Assembly (NCBI GenBank): GCA_963744005.1
Contig: CAVURU010000003.1
Span: 3,224,001 to 3,288,000 of the forward strand
DNA length: 64,000 nt
Source: Palsa-504 sp963744005
GTDB lineage: Bacteria; Actinomycetota; Actinomycetes; Streptosporangiales; Streptosporangiaceae
Direction: 5' to 3'
Numbering within the stretch: the first letter of the stretch is position 1; the number at the start of each line of letters is the position of its first letter. A program made the position numbers and the translations under genes. Of the stretch, positions 1-8,206 are shown piece by piece. Below the pieces are notes generated by a model, which had not been told where the DNA came from, made no database searches, and saw only the letters and a program-made list of their open reading frames with translations.

Positions 1-129
1 GTGGCTGAGCTCGGGGCGGCGCTGCCGGGCGGCGCGGCGGACGGGCCCGGGCTCGAGCAGGCGGCTAGCCCCGCTCCGGTGACGGCGGCCCCGGCCAGCA
101 GGATGAATTCGCGGCGCTCGATAGACATC
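1..129 (-). CDS. Tat-type lipoprotein, N-terminal part only (cut by window edge)
   Basis: Read on the minus strand from an ATG at 129, the 43 visible codons give a twin-arginine leader (MSIERREFILLAGAAV), a hydrophobic stretch and a lipobox LAAC followed by a Ser/Pro/Ala-rich linker. This is the usual start of an actinobacterial Tat-exported lipoprotein that would be lipid-anchored on the outer face of the membrane. A GGATAGGG sequence about 10 bases upstream may be the ribosome site. The mature domain lies outside the window, so the function cannot be stated. The next gene on the same strand ends 47 bases upstream. Confidence 0.6.
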
Positions 130-175
130 GGCACGACCCTATCCAGCCGGCGCCGGTCCCGGCCCCCGATGTCGT

Positions 176-808
176 TCACCGGCCGACCAGGGACCGCGCC
201 TGGCCGAGCCCGACGACGAGGCCGTGCAGGTCACCGCCCACCTCGAGGCGGCCCGACTGGCCGAGGCCGCCTGCCCGGACCGGTTCGAAGCCGGCGGTCC
301 GGATCAGCCGCGCGACCTGCTGGGCCGCCTGGTCGTCGTCAGTGACGTAGAACAGGACGGCCGGCTCCGGTGTCCGGTGGCGGGCGGACTCGAAGAGATC
401 GACGGGGAGGGTCCCGAAGGCCAGGGCCAGGCGCGCCCCGGCCGGGAGCCAGCCCGCGACGAGCTGGCCGGAGGAGGGCCCGTCCGGCAGGAGAGGGACC
501 ACGTTGCCCTGCGCGTCGAGGGTGACCGGGTTGCTCGGGACGACCACGAGCGGGCCGGCGAGCAGGCCGGACAGCTCGTCGATGACGGCCTGCAGGACGG
601 TGAACCGCAGGGCGAGGACGACGGCCCCGGCGTCCCGGAGGGCGTCACGGTTACCGGCGGCGAGGACGGCAGCCGGGCCGATCTGGGCGGCCAGCGTTCG
701 CGCCGAGTCACGGTCGGCGCTGGCCAGGCGCACGGTTTCACCGCCCGCGGCGAGCTGACGGGCGATGGCCGATCCGATCGTTCCGGTGCCGATGACCGCG
801 ACGGTCAT
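176..808 (-). CDS. NAD(P)-binding F420 reductase-like oxidoreductase
   Basis: The 210-residue protein opens with a Rossmann nucleotide-binding motif, VIGTGTIGSAIARQLA, followed by an acidic/Ser loop (ASADRDSA). This matches the single-domain NADPH-dependent F420 reductase / NADP oxidoreductase family, which moves hydride between NADPH and a deazaflavin or another acceptor. The ATG at 808 has a GAGGAGG ribosome site about 8 bases upstream. It follows the VOC gene on the same strand with a 33-base gap, so the two are probably cotranscribed. The family call is good. The actual acceptor is inferred only. Confidence 0.7.
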   Translation of the reverse strand: MTVAVIGTGTIGSAIARQLAAGGETVRLASADRDSARTLAAQIGPAAVLAAGNRDALRDAGAVVLALRFTVLQAVIDELSGLLAGPLVVVPSNPVTLDAQGNVVPLLPDGPSSGQLVAGWLPAGARLALAFGTLPVDLFESARHRTPEPAVLFYVTDDDQAAQQVARLIRTAGFEPVRAGGLGQSGRLEVGGDLHGLVVGLGQARSLVGR

Positions 809-841
809 AGCCGAGGCCTCCTCAGGGCACGATCCCGGCCG

Positions 842-1309
842 TCAGCCGGACCCCAGGCCGGGGGCGCCCGAGGGCCAGTGCGCGGGAGTCCAGTCCCCGG
901 CCGGGTCGGTGGTCTGCCCGACCTCGATCAGGTAGCCGTCCGGGTCGCGGATGTAGCAGCGGATCTCGTACTGGTGCTGCTTGGGCGGCGTCAGGAACCG
1001 GGCGCCCCGGGCGCTCCACTCCGCATACACGGCGTGGATGTCCCGGACCCGGATGTTGAGGAAGCTGCTGACCCGGTCGGGGTCCCGGGGCGGCTCCAGG
1101 GTGACGTCGGGCTTGTCGTCGGTCCCGCCGCCGCCGACATTGATGATGATCCAGCAGTTGGACAGCGCGACGTAGGTCAGCCCGCCGGGACCGGAGAAGG
1201 CCAGCCGGCCGCCGAGGACCTCGGTGTAGAAGCGGGTGGAGCGCTCGACGTCGGCCGAGACGATGAAGTGGGCCAGGACAATGTCTTGGGGCGGGGGCAA
1301 CTCTGCCAT
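842..1309 (-). CDS. VOC (glyoxalase/bleomycin-resistance fold) protein
   Basis: The 155-residue product has the paired beta-alpha-beta-beta-beta layout of VOC proteins: an opening strand LAHFIVSADVERSTRFYTEV, and a closing strand RCYIRDPDGYLIEVGQT with the metal-ligand Glu of the family. The open frame extends upstream, but ATG 1309 (MAELPPP) is chosen because the extra 76 residues have no family features and AGGTG lies close upstream. It is followed by the F420 reductase-like gene, probably as one transcript. VOC proteins are dioxygenases, isomerases or drug-binding proteins. The substrate cannot be told from sequence. Confidence 0.75.
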   Translation of the reverse strand: MAELPPPQDIVLAHFIVSADVERSTRFYTEVLGGRLAFSGPGGLTYVALSNCWIIINVGGGGTDDKPDVTLEPPRDPDRVSSFLNIRVRDIHAVYAEWSARGARFLTPPKQHQYEIRCYIRDPDGYLIEVGQTTDPAGDWTPAHWPSGAPGLGSG

Positions 1310-1381
1310 CTGGCACCTGCTCTGGTCGATCTCACGCCCCGCTGACGGCGGATCTGCCGCGCCGGGGCCTGCCCGGGAGTC

Positions 1382-1397
1382 TAACCCTGCCTGGTTA
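1382..1397. promoter_or_regulatory. Small inverted repeat between divergent VOC and redoxin genes
   Basis: TAACC and GGTTA arms separated by six bases lie in the 214-base divergent intergenic region (1310-1523). This may be an operator serving both directions. Nothing else conspicuous is seen in the interval, and the arms are short. Confidence 0.25.
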
Positions 1398-1523
1398 ACG
1401 AACGGCGGCCGCTTGAGGCTCCCGGGCGAGAGTGACAGGGTGGGCATGAGCCCCTCCGGGGCGAGCCGACACCAGCACCGTCCGCGCCGCGCCAGCGGCG
1501 GCTGAGGAGAGGCGTTAATCCCC

Positions 1524-2126
1524 ATGCGTTCCGACATCGTCCCCGGCGGCGCCTTCCCCGATTACGCGCTGCCCGACCACACCGGCACCGTCCGCAGGCT
1601 GAGCGAGCTCCAGGGCCGCGATCCGCTGGTCCTCACGCTGGCCCGCGGCAACTACTGCCCGAAAGAGCACCAGCAGCACCTCGAGCTGGCGGCCAACTAT
1701 CCCAAGTTCAACGTGGCCTACACCCAGATCGCCACCATCGCGACCGACGACCATCACACCCTGCAGGAGTTCCGCGCTTCGGTCGGGGCCCAGTGGACGT
1801 TCCTGTCCGATCCCGGCCGGACCGTCCAGCAGGACCTGGACATCCAGGAGTACACCGACCCCGAGCACAACCCGATGATCCCGCACACGCTGGTGCTCAA
1901 GCCGGGGCTGATCGTCCACACGGTCTACAACGGCTACTGGTTCTGGGGCCGCCCGTCGTTCGCCGACCTGTGGCATGACCTGCGCGAGGCCACAGCCGAG
2001 AGCCGGCCGGACTGGGACCTCAGCACCCCGGGCCTGCGCGAGGCGTGGCAGGCCCGGGACTATTCGAGATTTCACGGCTGGGACCGGCGCGCGCCGCAGG
2101 CCACGCCGAACTCGTATGAGTCGTAG
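1524..2126 (+). CDS. Peroxiredoxin-like redoxin (AhpC/TSA fold)
   Basis: The 200-residue protein has a thioredoxin fold of the AhpC/TSA kind: N-terminal GGAFPDYALPDHTG, then LARGNYCPKEHQQH, where the single Cys sits at the peroxidatic position. A later FLSDPGRTVQQDLDI segment matches the family core. There is no obvious second (resolving) Cys, so a one-Cys mechanism or a non-peroxidase thiol role is possible. The ATG at 1524 follows a GAGGAGAGG ribosome site. The nitronate monooxygenase starts 8 bases after its stop, indicating translational coupling. Confidence 0.7.
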   Translation: MRSDIVPGGAFPDYALPDHTGTVRRLSELQGRDPLVLTLARGNYCPKEHQQHLELAANYPKFNVAYTQIATIATDDHHTLQEFRASVGAQWTFLSDPGRTVQQDLDIQEYTDPEHNPMIPHTLVLKPGLIVHTVYNGYWFWGRPSFADLWHDLREATAESRPDWDLSTPGLREAWQARDYSRFHGWDRRAPQATPNSYES

Positions 2127-2134
2127 GCGGACCC

Positions 2135-3223
2135 GTGCGCACTCCGGTCTGTGAGCTGCTGGGCATCGAGCAGCCGGTCGTCCAGGCCCCGATGGCCGCG
2201 GTGCCCGGCCTGGCCGCGGCGGTCTCGAACGCCGGCGGCCTCGGCATGGTCACGCTGACCTGGTCCGATGACCCGGCGGCGGTGGTGCGGGAGACGGCGG
2301 CGCAGACCAGCCGGCCGTTCGGCGGGAACTTCGTCCTGACCTCGGATCATCATCGTCACCTGGACCAGGCGCTGGCGGCGGGGCTGCGGATCGTCTCGTT
2401 CATGTGGGGAGATCCGGGCAGCTACGTCGAGGCGGTGCACGACGCCGGAGGGCTCGTGCTGCTGACGGTGGGCAGTGCCGAGGAGGCCCGGCGGGGCGTC
2501 GCGGCCGGGGTGGACGTGATCGTCGCGCAGGGCTGGGAGGCAGGCGGGCACGTGTGGAGCATGGTCTCGACCCTGCCCCTGGTGCCGGCCGTGGTGGACG
2601 CGGTGGCCCCGGTGCCGGTCATCGCGGCGGGCGGGATCGGCGACGCCCGCGGGGTGGCCGCGGTGCTCGCCCTGGGCGCCCAGGCGGCGTGGCTGGGCAC
2701 CCGGTTCCTGCTGGCCGAGGAGATGCCGGTGCACGAGGAGTACCGGCGGCGGCTGATAGCCGCGGCCGAGACCGACGCGCAGTGGTATCCGGACCTGTAC
2801 GACGTCGGGTGGCCCGCCTCGCCGCACCGGGCGCTGCGCAACTCGACGGCCCGGGCCTGGGAGGCGGCCGGGCGCCCGCCGGACAGCCAGCGGCCGGGAG
2901 CAGGCGACGTGATCGCGCGCTTCGCCTCGGGCGAGGACATCGTCCGGTACGAGCCGGCGCCGCCGATGGCCGGGACGACCGGGGACATCGAGGCGCTGTC
3001 GCTGTGGGCCGGGCAGAGCGTGGGCCTGACCCGGAAGGCCCAGCCCGCGGCGGAGATCGTGGCCGAGCTGACCTCCCGGCTGTTAGCCGGGACCGGGCAG
3101 CAGCGGCAGGCCCGTGCCGCCCGTCAGGCCGGTGAGCCGGCCGTCCCGGACCAGGAGGGCGGCCACGTCGATGTCGATGATCACGGTCAGGCAGAAGCGG
3201 AACGTGTGCACCCGGACGCATAA
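2135..3223 (+). CDS. Nitronate monooxygenase (2-nitropropane dioxygenase family)
   Basis: FMN TIM-barrel enzyme of 362 residues that would oxidise alkyl nitronates to carbonyl compounds and nitrite. The sequence shows the N-terminal VQAPMAAVPG, the flavin-site GGNFVL, the signature AQGWEAGGH with the catalytic His, and the phosphate-binding AAGGIGDARG. The start is GTG 2135, eight bases after the redoxin stop. The last 40 or so residues are Gln/Gly/Asp-rich with no family counterpart, suggesting a run-on C-terminus. The crotonase gene converges 34 bases beyond the stop. Confidence 0.82.
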   Translation: MRTPVCELLGIEQPVVQAPMAAVPGLAAAVSNAGGLGMVTLTWSDDPAAVVRETAAQTSRPFGGNFVLTSDHHRHLDQALAAGLRIVSFMWGDPGSYVEAVHDAGGLVLLTVGSAEEARRGVAAGVDVIVAQGWEAGGHVWSMVSTLPLVPAVVDAVAPVPVIAAGGIGDARGVAAVLALGAQAAWLGTRFLLAEEMPVHEEYRRRLIAAAETDAQWYPDLYDVGWPASPHRALRNSTARAWEAAGRPPDSQRPGAGDVIARFASGEDIVRYEPAPPMAGTTGDIEALSLWAGQSVGLTRKAQPAAEIVAELTSRLLAGTGQQRQARAARQAGEPAVPDQEGGHVDVDDHGQAEAERVHPDA

Positions 3224-3257
3224 ATACAAGGCTGCGGGGGCCGGGTCGCTGTCAGCC

Positions 3258-4052
3258 TCACGACCAGGACCAGGTCGGCTCGCGCTTCTCCAGGAAGGCG
3301 GCCATGGCCTCGCCGGAGTCCTGGTAGGAGGCCAGCCGCTGGGTGTAGTCCTGCTCGGTGCGGTAGGCGTCCTCGACGGGCACGCCCTCGATGCGCAGGA
3401 TGGACTCCTTGGCCAGCCGCAGCGCGATCGGGCTCTTTTTGGCCAGCTTGCGGGCGAAGGCGATGGCCCGGTCGGCGACCGGCTCGTCCTCGACGATCTC
3501 CTCGACGGCGCCGAGCCGGTAGAACTCGGCGGCCGGGACGAGCTCGCCGGAGAAGAACATGGTGCGGGCCTTGTAGGGGCCGACCATGCGCAGGGCCTTG
3601 CTGGAGCCGCCGAGCAGGCCGACGTTGATCTCGGTCAGCCCGAACCGGGCCCGCGGGGAGGCGAAGATGATGTCGCACGAGCCGACCAGCCCGAAGCCGG
3701 CGCCGATGGCCGCGCCGTCCACGGCCACGATGACCGGGACGGTGCAGTGCCGGATGGCGTGCTGGCAGTCCCGCCATTCCTTGCCGGAGTCCAGGATGCC
3801 CTGCACGGTGGCCTCCGGGTCCGGGCCGGACGCCTCCCGCTGCGCCCGGCGCTCGTTCAGGTCGACGCCGGCGCAGAACGCCCTGCTGCCCTCGGCGGAC
3901 AGGACGACGGCGCCGATGGTTCGGTCCTCGCTCAGCTCGTCGAACGTGGAGCGCAGCTCGGCGATCATCTTCTTGTTGACAGCGTTGACGGGCGGCCGGT
4001 CCAGCCGGACGTGCGCGACGCCGTCCTGTCTGCCGATCTTCAGGGTCTCCAT
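3258..4052 (-). CDS. Enoyl-CoA hydratase/isomerase family (crotonase fold)
   Basis: The protein has the crotonase core: DRPPVNAVNKKMIAEL, the oxyanion-hole segment AFCAGVDLNE, GAAIGAGFGLVGSCDIIFA and RFGLTEINVGLLGG. One of the two Glu residues used by classical enoyl-CoA hydratases is kept (TEINVG). The other position, normally in a G-C-E-L context, is Gly here (GFGL). Hydratase activity is therefore not assured, and an isomerase or hydrolase variant is possible. ATG 4052 (METLKIG) is preferred over the ATG five codons upstream. The gene is divergent from the carboxymuconolactone decarboxylase-like gene, with 58 bases between the two starts. Confidence 0.78.
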   Translation of the reverse strand: METLKIGRQDGVAHVRLDRPPVNAVNKKMIAELRSTFDELSEDRTIGAVVLSAEGSRAFCAGVDLNERRAQREASGPDPEATVQGILDSGKEWRDCQHAIRHCTVPVIVAVDGAAIGAGFGLVGSCDIIFASPRARFGLTEINVGLLGGSSKALRMVGPYKARTMFFSGELVPAAEFYRLGAVEEIVEDEPVADRAIAFARKLAKKSPIALRLAKESILRIEGVPVEDAYRTEQDYTQRLASYQDSGEAMAAFLEKREPTWSWS

Positions 4053-4110
4053 TACCGAAGAACACATCGGTCACTTGCCGTCAGTCAAGAGATTGCCGCA
4101 TGATCCGGCT

Positions 4111-4686
4111 ATGACCCGAATTCCGTATCTGCGGCGCGAAGAGCTGGGGCCCGAGGGCCAGCAGCTGTGGGACGACATCGTGAGCAGCCGGGGCAGCTCG
4201 ATCCTGGCCGCTGACGGCGGCCTAGCCGGGCCGTTCAACGCGTTCGTGACGGCGCCGGGCGCCGGTCAGCGGCTGTCCTCGCTCGGGGCGACGCTCCGGT
4301 TCGAGACGTCGATCGAGCGGCGGCTGAGCGAGGTGGCCATCATCACCATTGGTGCGCGGTGGCAGGCCGAGTTCGAGTGGCACGCGCACGCCCGGATGGC
4401 GCGGGAGAATGGCGTCCCCGACGCGGTGGTTGACGCGATCGGGCGCGGCGAGGATCCGCCGTTCGAGGTGGACGATGAACGAGCCGTCTACGCGGTGGCC
4501 CGCCAGCTCGGCCAGTCGGGTCACCTGGACGAGGCGACATTCGGGGCCGCCCAGCGGCTGCTGGGCGACACCGGGATGGTCGAGCTGGTCTCGTTGTGCG
4601 GGTACTACACGCTGGTCTCGTTCCTGCTCAACGCGTTCGAGGTGCCGCTGCCGCCCGGCGTGACGCCGGCCTGGGCCGGCGCCTGA
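4111..4686 (+). CDS. Carboxymuconolactone decarboxylase family protein
   Basis: A 191-residue all-helical protein starting MTRIPYLRREELGPEGQQLW, typical of the CMD/AhpD superfamily. The core ERRLSEVAIITIGARW and EFEWHAHARMARENG matches the branch with His in place of the redox CxxC of AhpD. It is therefore probably a decarboxylase- or lactonase-like member and not a peroxidase. ATG 4111 is chosen over a long upstream extension that overlaps the divergent crotonase gene. Confidence 0.75.
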   Translation: MTRIPYLRREELGPEGQQLWDDIVSSRGSSILAADGGLAGPFNAFVTAPGAGQRLSSLGATLRFETSIERRLSEVAIITIGARWQAEFEWHAHARMARENGVPDAVVDAIGRGEDPPFEVDDERAVYAVARQLGQSGHLDEATFGAAQRLLGDTGMVELVSLCGYYTLVSFLLNAFEVPLPPGVTPAWAGA

Positions 4687-4701
4687 CGCGGGCCCGCGGG
4701 C

Positions 4702-5007
4702 TCAGCCGGCGATGGTGACCTGGCGCGGGTCGAAGGCGACGTAGCCGCTGTAGTCCTGGCCGACCCGGCCGAACGAGGCGGGGTACGGGTCGGGGTAGCT
4801 CCACGCCGCGTCGTGGTGGACCGAGCCGCCTGCCGAGATGTCGTGGTACTGGGCCACGCCCTTCCACGGGCAGGTGTACGGCGTCGGGCTGTCGCTGAGC
4901 GCCCCGGCGCTGAGCGCCGACGGCGGGAAATAGTAGTTGCCCTCGATGGTGATGAGGTCGGATTCCGGGGCGTCGGCGACGACGGTGCCGTCGATGGTGG
5001 CCTTCAT
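4702..5007 (-). CDS. DUF427 family protein
   Basis: About 101 residues starting MKATIDGTVVADAPESDLIT, with the family features YYFPPSAL, TPYTCPWKGVAQYH and YPDPYPA. DUF427 proteins are small beta-rich proteins of unknown biochemical role, common in actinobacteria. The ATG at 5007 is chosen because the open frame upstream lacks conserved sequence. The gene is convergent with the gene before and divergent from the MDR oxidoreductase. Confidence 0.75.
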   Translation of the reverse strand: MKATIDGTVVADAPESDLITIEGNYYFPPSALSAGALSDSPTPYTCPWKGVAQYHDISAGGSVHHDAAWSYPDPYPASFGRVGQDYSGYVAFDPRQVTIAG

Positions 5008-5102
5008 TTCAGTCTCCCTGGGGTCACGGATGTCTCCGGTGTCAACCCCGGACGGGCCAGGCACCTTCCCGCCGGGCCCGGCGCACTGAGAGGATCAGTG
5101 CC

Positions 5103-6248
5103 ATGTCAGCACAGATTCCGGCGGCAGCGCTGCAGCTGCGATCGCTGGTCAGAGCCGATCAGACCCTCGAGCTGTCCCTGCACCTGGCGCCGGTGCCCGA
5201 GCCGGGACCCGACGAGGTCGTCATCAGGGTGGAGGCCGCGCCGGTCAACCCGTCCGACATGGGCCTGCTGTTCGGCGGGGCGGACATGGCCGCGGCCACG
5301 GCCAGCGGACCGGCGGAGCGCCCGGTCATCACCGCGCCCATCCCCGACGCGGCCATGCGCGGCCTGGCCGGCCGGATCGGGACGTCGATGACGACCGGCA
5401 ACGAGGGCGCGGGCACGGTGGTGGCCGCGGGTGAGGCCGCGGCCGCGCAGGCGCTGCTGGGCCGGGTGGTCGCGGCGTCGGGCGGCTCGATGTACGCCCA
5501 GTACCGGCTGGCGAAGGCGGCGATGTGCCTGCCGCTGCCGGCCGGGGCGACGGCGATCGACGGGGCGGCCTCGTTCGTCAACCCGATGACCGTGGTGGGC
5601 ATGGTGGAGACCATGCGGATGGAGAACCACACCGCGCTGGTGCACACGGCGGCCGCGTCCAACCTGGGCCAGATGCTCAACCGGTTCTGCCTGGAGGAAA
5701 AGATCCCGCTGGTGAACATCGTGCGGAAGCCGGAGCAGGAGGCGCTGCTCCGCGCGGCCGGGGCGGGCTACGTCTGCAACTCGGCGTCCCCGCACTTCAT
5801 GACCGAGCTGATCGACGCGCTGACGGCCACCGGGGCCACGCTGGCCTTCGACGCCATCGGGGGCGGCCCGCTGGCCAGCCAGATCCTGACGGCCATGGAG
5901 GCCGTGGCGACCGGCGCCGGAGGCAGCTACAGCCGGTACGGGTCGACGGTGCACAAGCAGGTCTACATCTACGGGTCGCTGGACCGCGGCCCGACCGAGC
6001 TGGCCCGCAGCTACGGCATGGCCTGGGGCATCGGCGGCTGGCTGCTGCCGCCGTTCCTGGCCCGGATCGGCGGCCAGCGCGCCGCGCAGCTGCGCGAGCA
6101 GGTCGCAGCCGGGCTGACCACGACGTTCGCCAGCAGCTACACGGCGCAGGTGTCGCTGCCGGAAGCGCTGTCGCTGACGGCGATCGCCGACTACGGGCGG
6201 CAGGCGACCGGCTCGAAGTACGTCATCATCCCGAGCCGGGAGGCGTGA
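5103..6248 (+). CDS. Zinc-independent MDR-family oxidoreductase (quinone reductase-like)
   Basis: Medium-chain dehydrogenase/reductase of 381 residues. The GroES-like N-domain has VVIRVEAAPVNPSDMG. The expected GHE zinc/catalytic segment reads TGNEGAGTVVAAG, so the structural and catalytic zinc ligands are absent, as in quinone reductase-type members. The Rossmann region is HTAAASNLGQMLNRFC followed by IVRKPEQEALLRAAGA. NADPH-dependent reduction of an enone or quinone is likely and the substrate is unknown. ATG 5103 follows GAGAGGATCA. Confidence 0.72.
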   Translation: MSAQIPAAALQLRSLVRADQTLELSLHLAPVPEPGPDEVVIRVEAAPVNPSDMGLLFGGADMAAATASGPAERPVITAPIPDAAMRGLAGRIGTSMTTGNEGAGTVVAAGEAAAAQALLGRVVAASGGSMYAQYRLAKAAMCLPLPAGATAIDGAASFVNPMTVVGMVETMRMENHTALVHTAAASNLGQMLNRFCLEEKIPLVNIVRKPEQEALLRAAGAGYVCNSASPHFMTELIDALTATGATLAFDAIGGGPLASQILTAMEAVATGAGGSYSRYGSTVHKQVYIYGSLDRGPTELARSYGMAWGIGGWLLPPFLARIGGQRAAQLREQVAAGLTTTFASSYTAQVSLPEALSLTAIADYGRQATGSKYVIIPSREA

Positions 6249-6337
6249 ACCGCGGGCCGCAGGCTCTTTAGCGGAAGTAATTAGGCGGTTAAACTAACCC
6301 GTGGTGCGCCAACGTCGGCGACGGACGGGAGAAGCAG

Positions 6338-8175
6338 GTGGTGAGAGCCCGTACGGCAGCAGGACAGGCCGGCCCGGCACAGCCCAACCCGACACTGAGC
6401 CCGCGGTACAAGTGGATCGCGCTGGTCAACACGACCACCGGCGTGCTGATGGTGACGATCGACGGATCGATCGTGCTGATCGCGCTGCCCGACGTGTTCC
6501 GCGGGATCCAGCTCGATCCGCTCACCCCGGGCAACAGCTTCTACCTGCTGTGGATGATCCTGGGCTTTCTCGTGGTGACCAGCGTGCTGGTGGTGAGCCT
6601 GGGGCGCCTGGGTGACATGTACGGCCGGGTGAAGATCTACAACCTGGGCTTCGCCGTCTTCACCTTCTTTTCCCTGGTCCTGACGATCACCTGGATGACC
6701 GGGCCGGCCGCGGCCATCTTCCTCATCGTCATGCGGATCTTCCAGGGCGTGGGCGGAGCCATGCTGTTCGCCAACTCCGGCGGCCATCCTGACCGACGTC
6801 TTCCCGCCCAACCAGCGGGGCATGGCGCTGGGCATCAACGGCGTGGCCGCGACCAGCGGGACATTCATCGGGCTGGTCGCAGGCGGCCTGCTGGCCCCGA
6901 TCAACTGGCGGCTCATCTTCCTGGTCTCGGTGCCCATCGGGCTGTTCTGCACGGTGTGGGCCTACACCAAGCTGCACGACGTGGTGCCGCCCCGCCGGAC
7001 CTCGATCGACTGGGCGGGCAACGTCACCTTCGCCATCGGGCTGATCGCGGTCATGGTGGGGATCACCTTCGGCATCGAGCCCTACCGGCACAGCAACATG
7101 GGCTGGACCAACCCGGTGGTGGTCGGCGCGCTCACCCTCGGGGTGGTCGCTGCTGATCGTCTTCTCGGTCATCGAGGGGCGGACGGCCGAGCCGATGTTC
7201 CGGCTGCGGCTGTTCCGCATCCGGGCCTTCACCTTCGGGACGCTGGCCAGCTTCCTGTCCGCGGTCGGCCGGGGCGGCCTGATGTTCATGCTGATCATCT
7301 GGCTGCAGGGGATCTGGCTGCCGCTGCACGGCTACGACTTCGCCCAGACCCCGCTGTGGGCCGGGCATCTACATGCTCCCGCTGACCCTGGGGTTCCTCA
7401 TCGCCGGGCCGATCTCCGGGATCCTGTCCGACCGGTACGGGGCCCGGCCGTTCGCGACCGGCGGGCATGCTGCTCACCGCGCTCAGCTTCGTGCTGCTCG
7501 ACCTGCTCCCGGTCGACTTCAACTACTGGGCCTTCGCCCCGCTGCTGCTGATGATGGGCCTGAGCAACGGCCTGTTCATGTCGCCCAACCGGGCCGCGGT
7601 GATGAGCAGCCTGCCCGCCGGGGACCGCGGGGCGGGCTCGGGGATGACGACCGACGTTCCAGAACTCGGCCCAGGTGCTTCTCGATCGGGATCTTCTTCA
7701 CCCTGATGATCGTCGGGCTGTCCGCGGTGCTGCCCAGCAGCATGTACACCGGCCTGGTCCAGCAGGGCGTCTCGCCCCAGGTGGCCAGCCAGGTGGCCCA
7801 CCTGCCGCCGGTGTCGACCCTGTTCGCGGCGTTCCTCGGGTACAACCCGATGCAGCACCTGCTCGGCGCGCAGGCGCTGGCCCAGCTGCCTGCCGGGCAC
7901 GCGGCGGTCATCCAGGGCCGGGAATTCTTCCCGCACCTGATCTCCGCCCCGTTCCGGCCGGCCTGCACACCGCGTTCGACTTCGCCATCGGCGCGTGCCT
8001 GGTCGCCGCGGCCGCGTCCTGGTTCCGCGGCGAGCGCTACGTGCACGTCGACGAGCCCGCGGGCATCGAGCCGGCCGTCGAGGCGCCGGCCACGGTCACC
8101 CCAACCACGGTCACCCCGGCCACAGTCACCCCGGCCACGGGCGCGCCGGCCACGGTGGAGCGCCCGGCCAGCTGA
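6338..8175 (+). pseudogene. DHA2-family MFS exporter interrupted by seven single-base shifts
   Basis: A 14-helix EmrB/QacA-type drug:proton antiporter can be followed across the whole interval only by changing frame. It has N-terminal KWIALVNTTTGVLMVTIDGS, motif A GRLGDMYGRVK, FQGVGGAMLFANS, a middle part with GTFIGLVAGGLLAPINWRL, and a C-terminal tail with repeated ATVTP units. By eye the shifts are one-base insertions near 6780, 7149, 7367, 7465, 7650 and 7681 and a one-base deletion near 7963. The length after correction is 1833 bases (611 codons). Between shifts the reading is well conserved, so sequence error or very recent decay are both possible. The start is GTG 6338 after GGGAGAAG. 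Confidence 0.8.
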
Positions 8176-8206
8176 TCCGGCGGTGACCTGAACGAGCGGG
8201 CCCCGG

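Noticed and set aside
6249..6337. Short TTAG/CTAA symmetry before the DHA2 exporter as an operator
   Set aside because: Four-base arms are too short to support an operator call.
8090..8160. Repeated ATVTP coding units as a separate repeat element
   Set aside because: They are a low-complexity C-terminal tail of the exporter, as seen in many actinobacterial membrane proteins.
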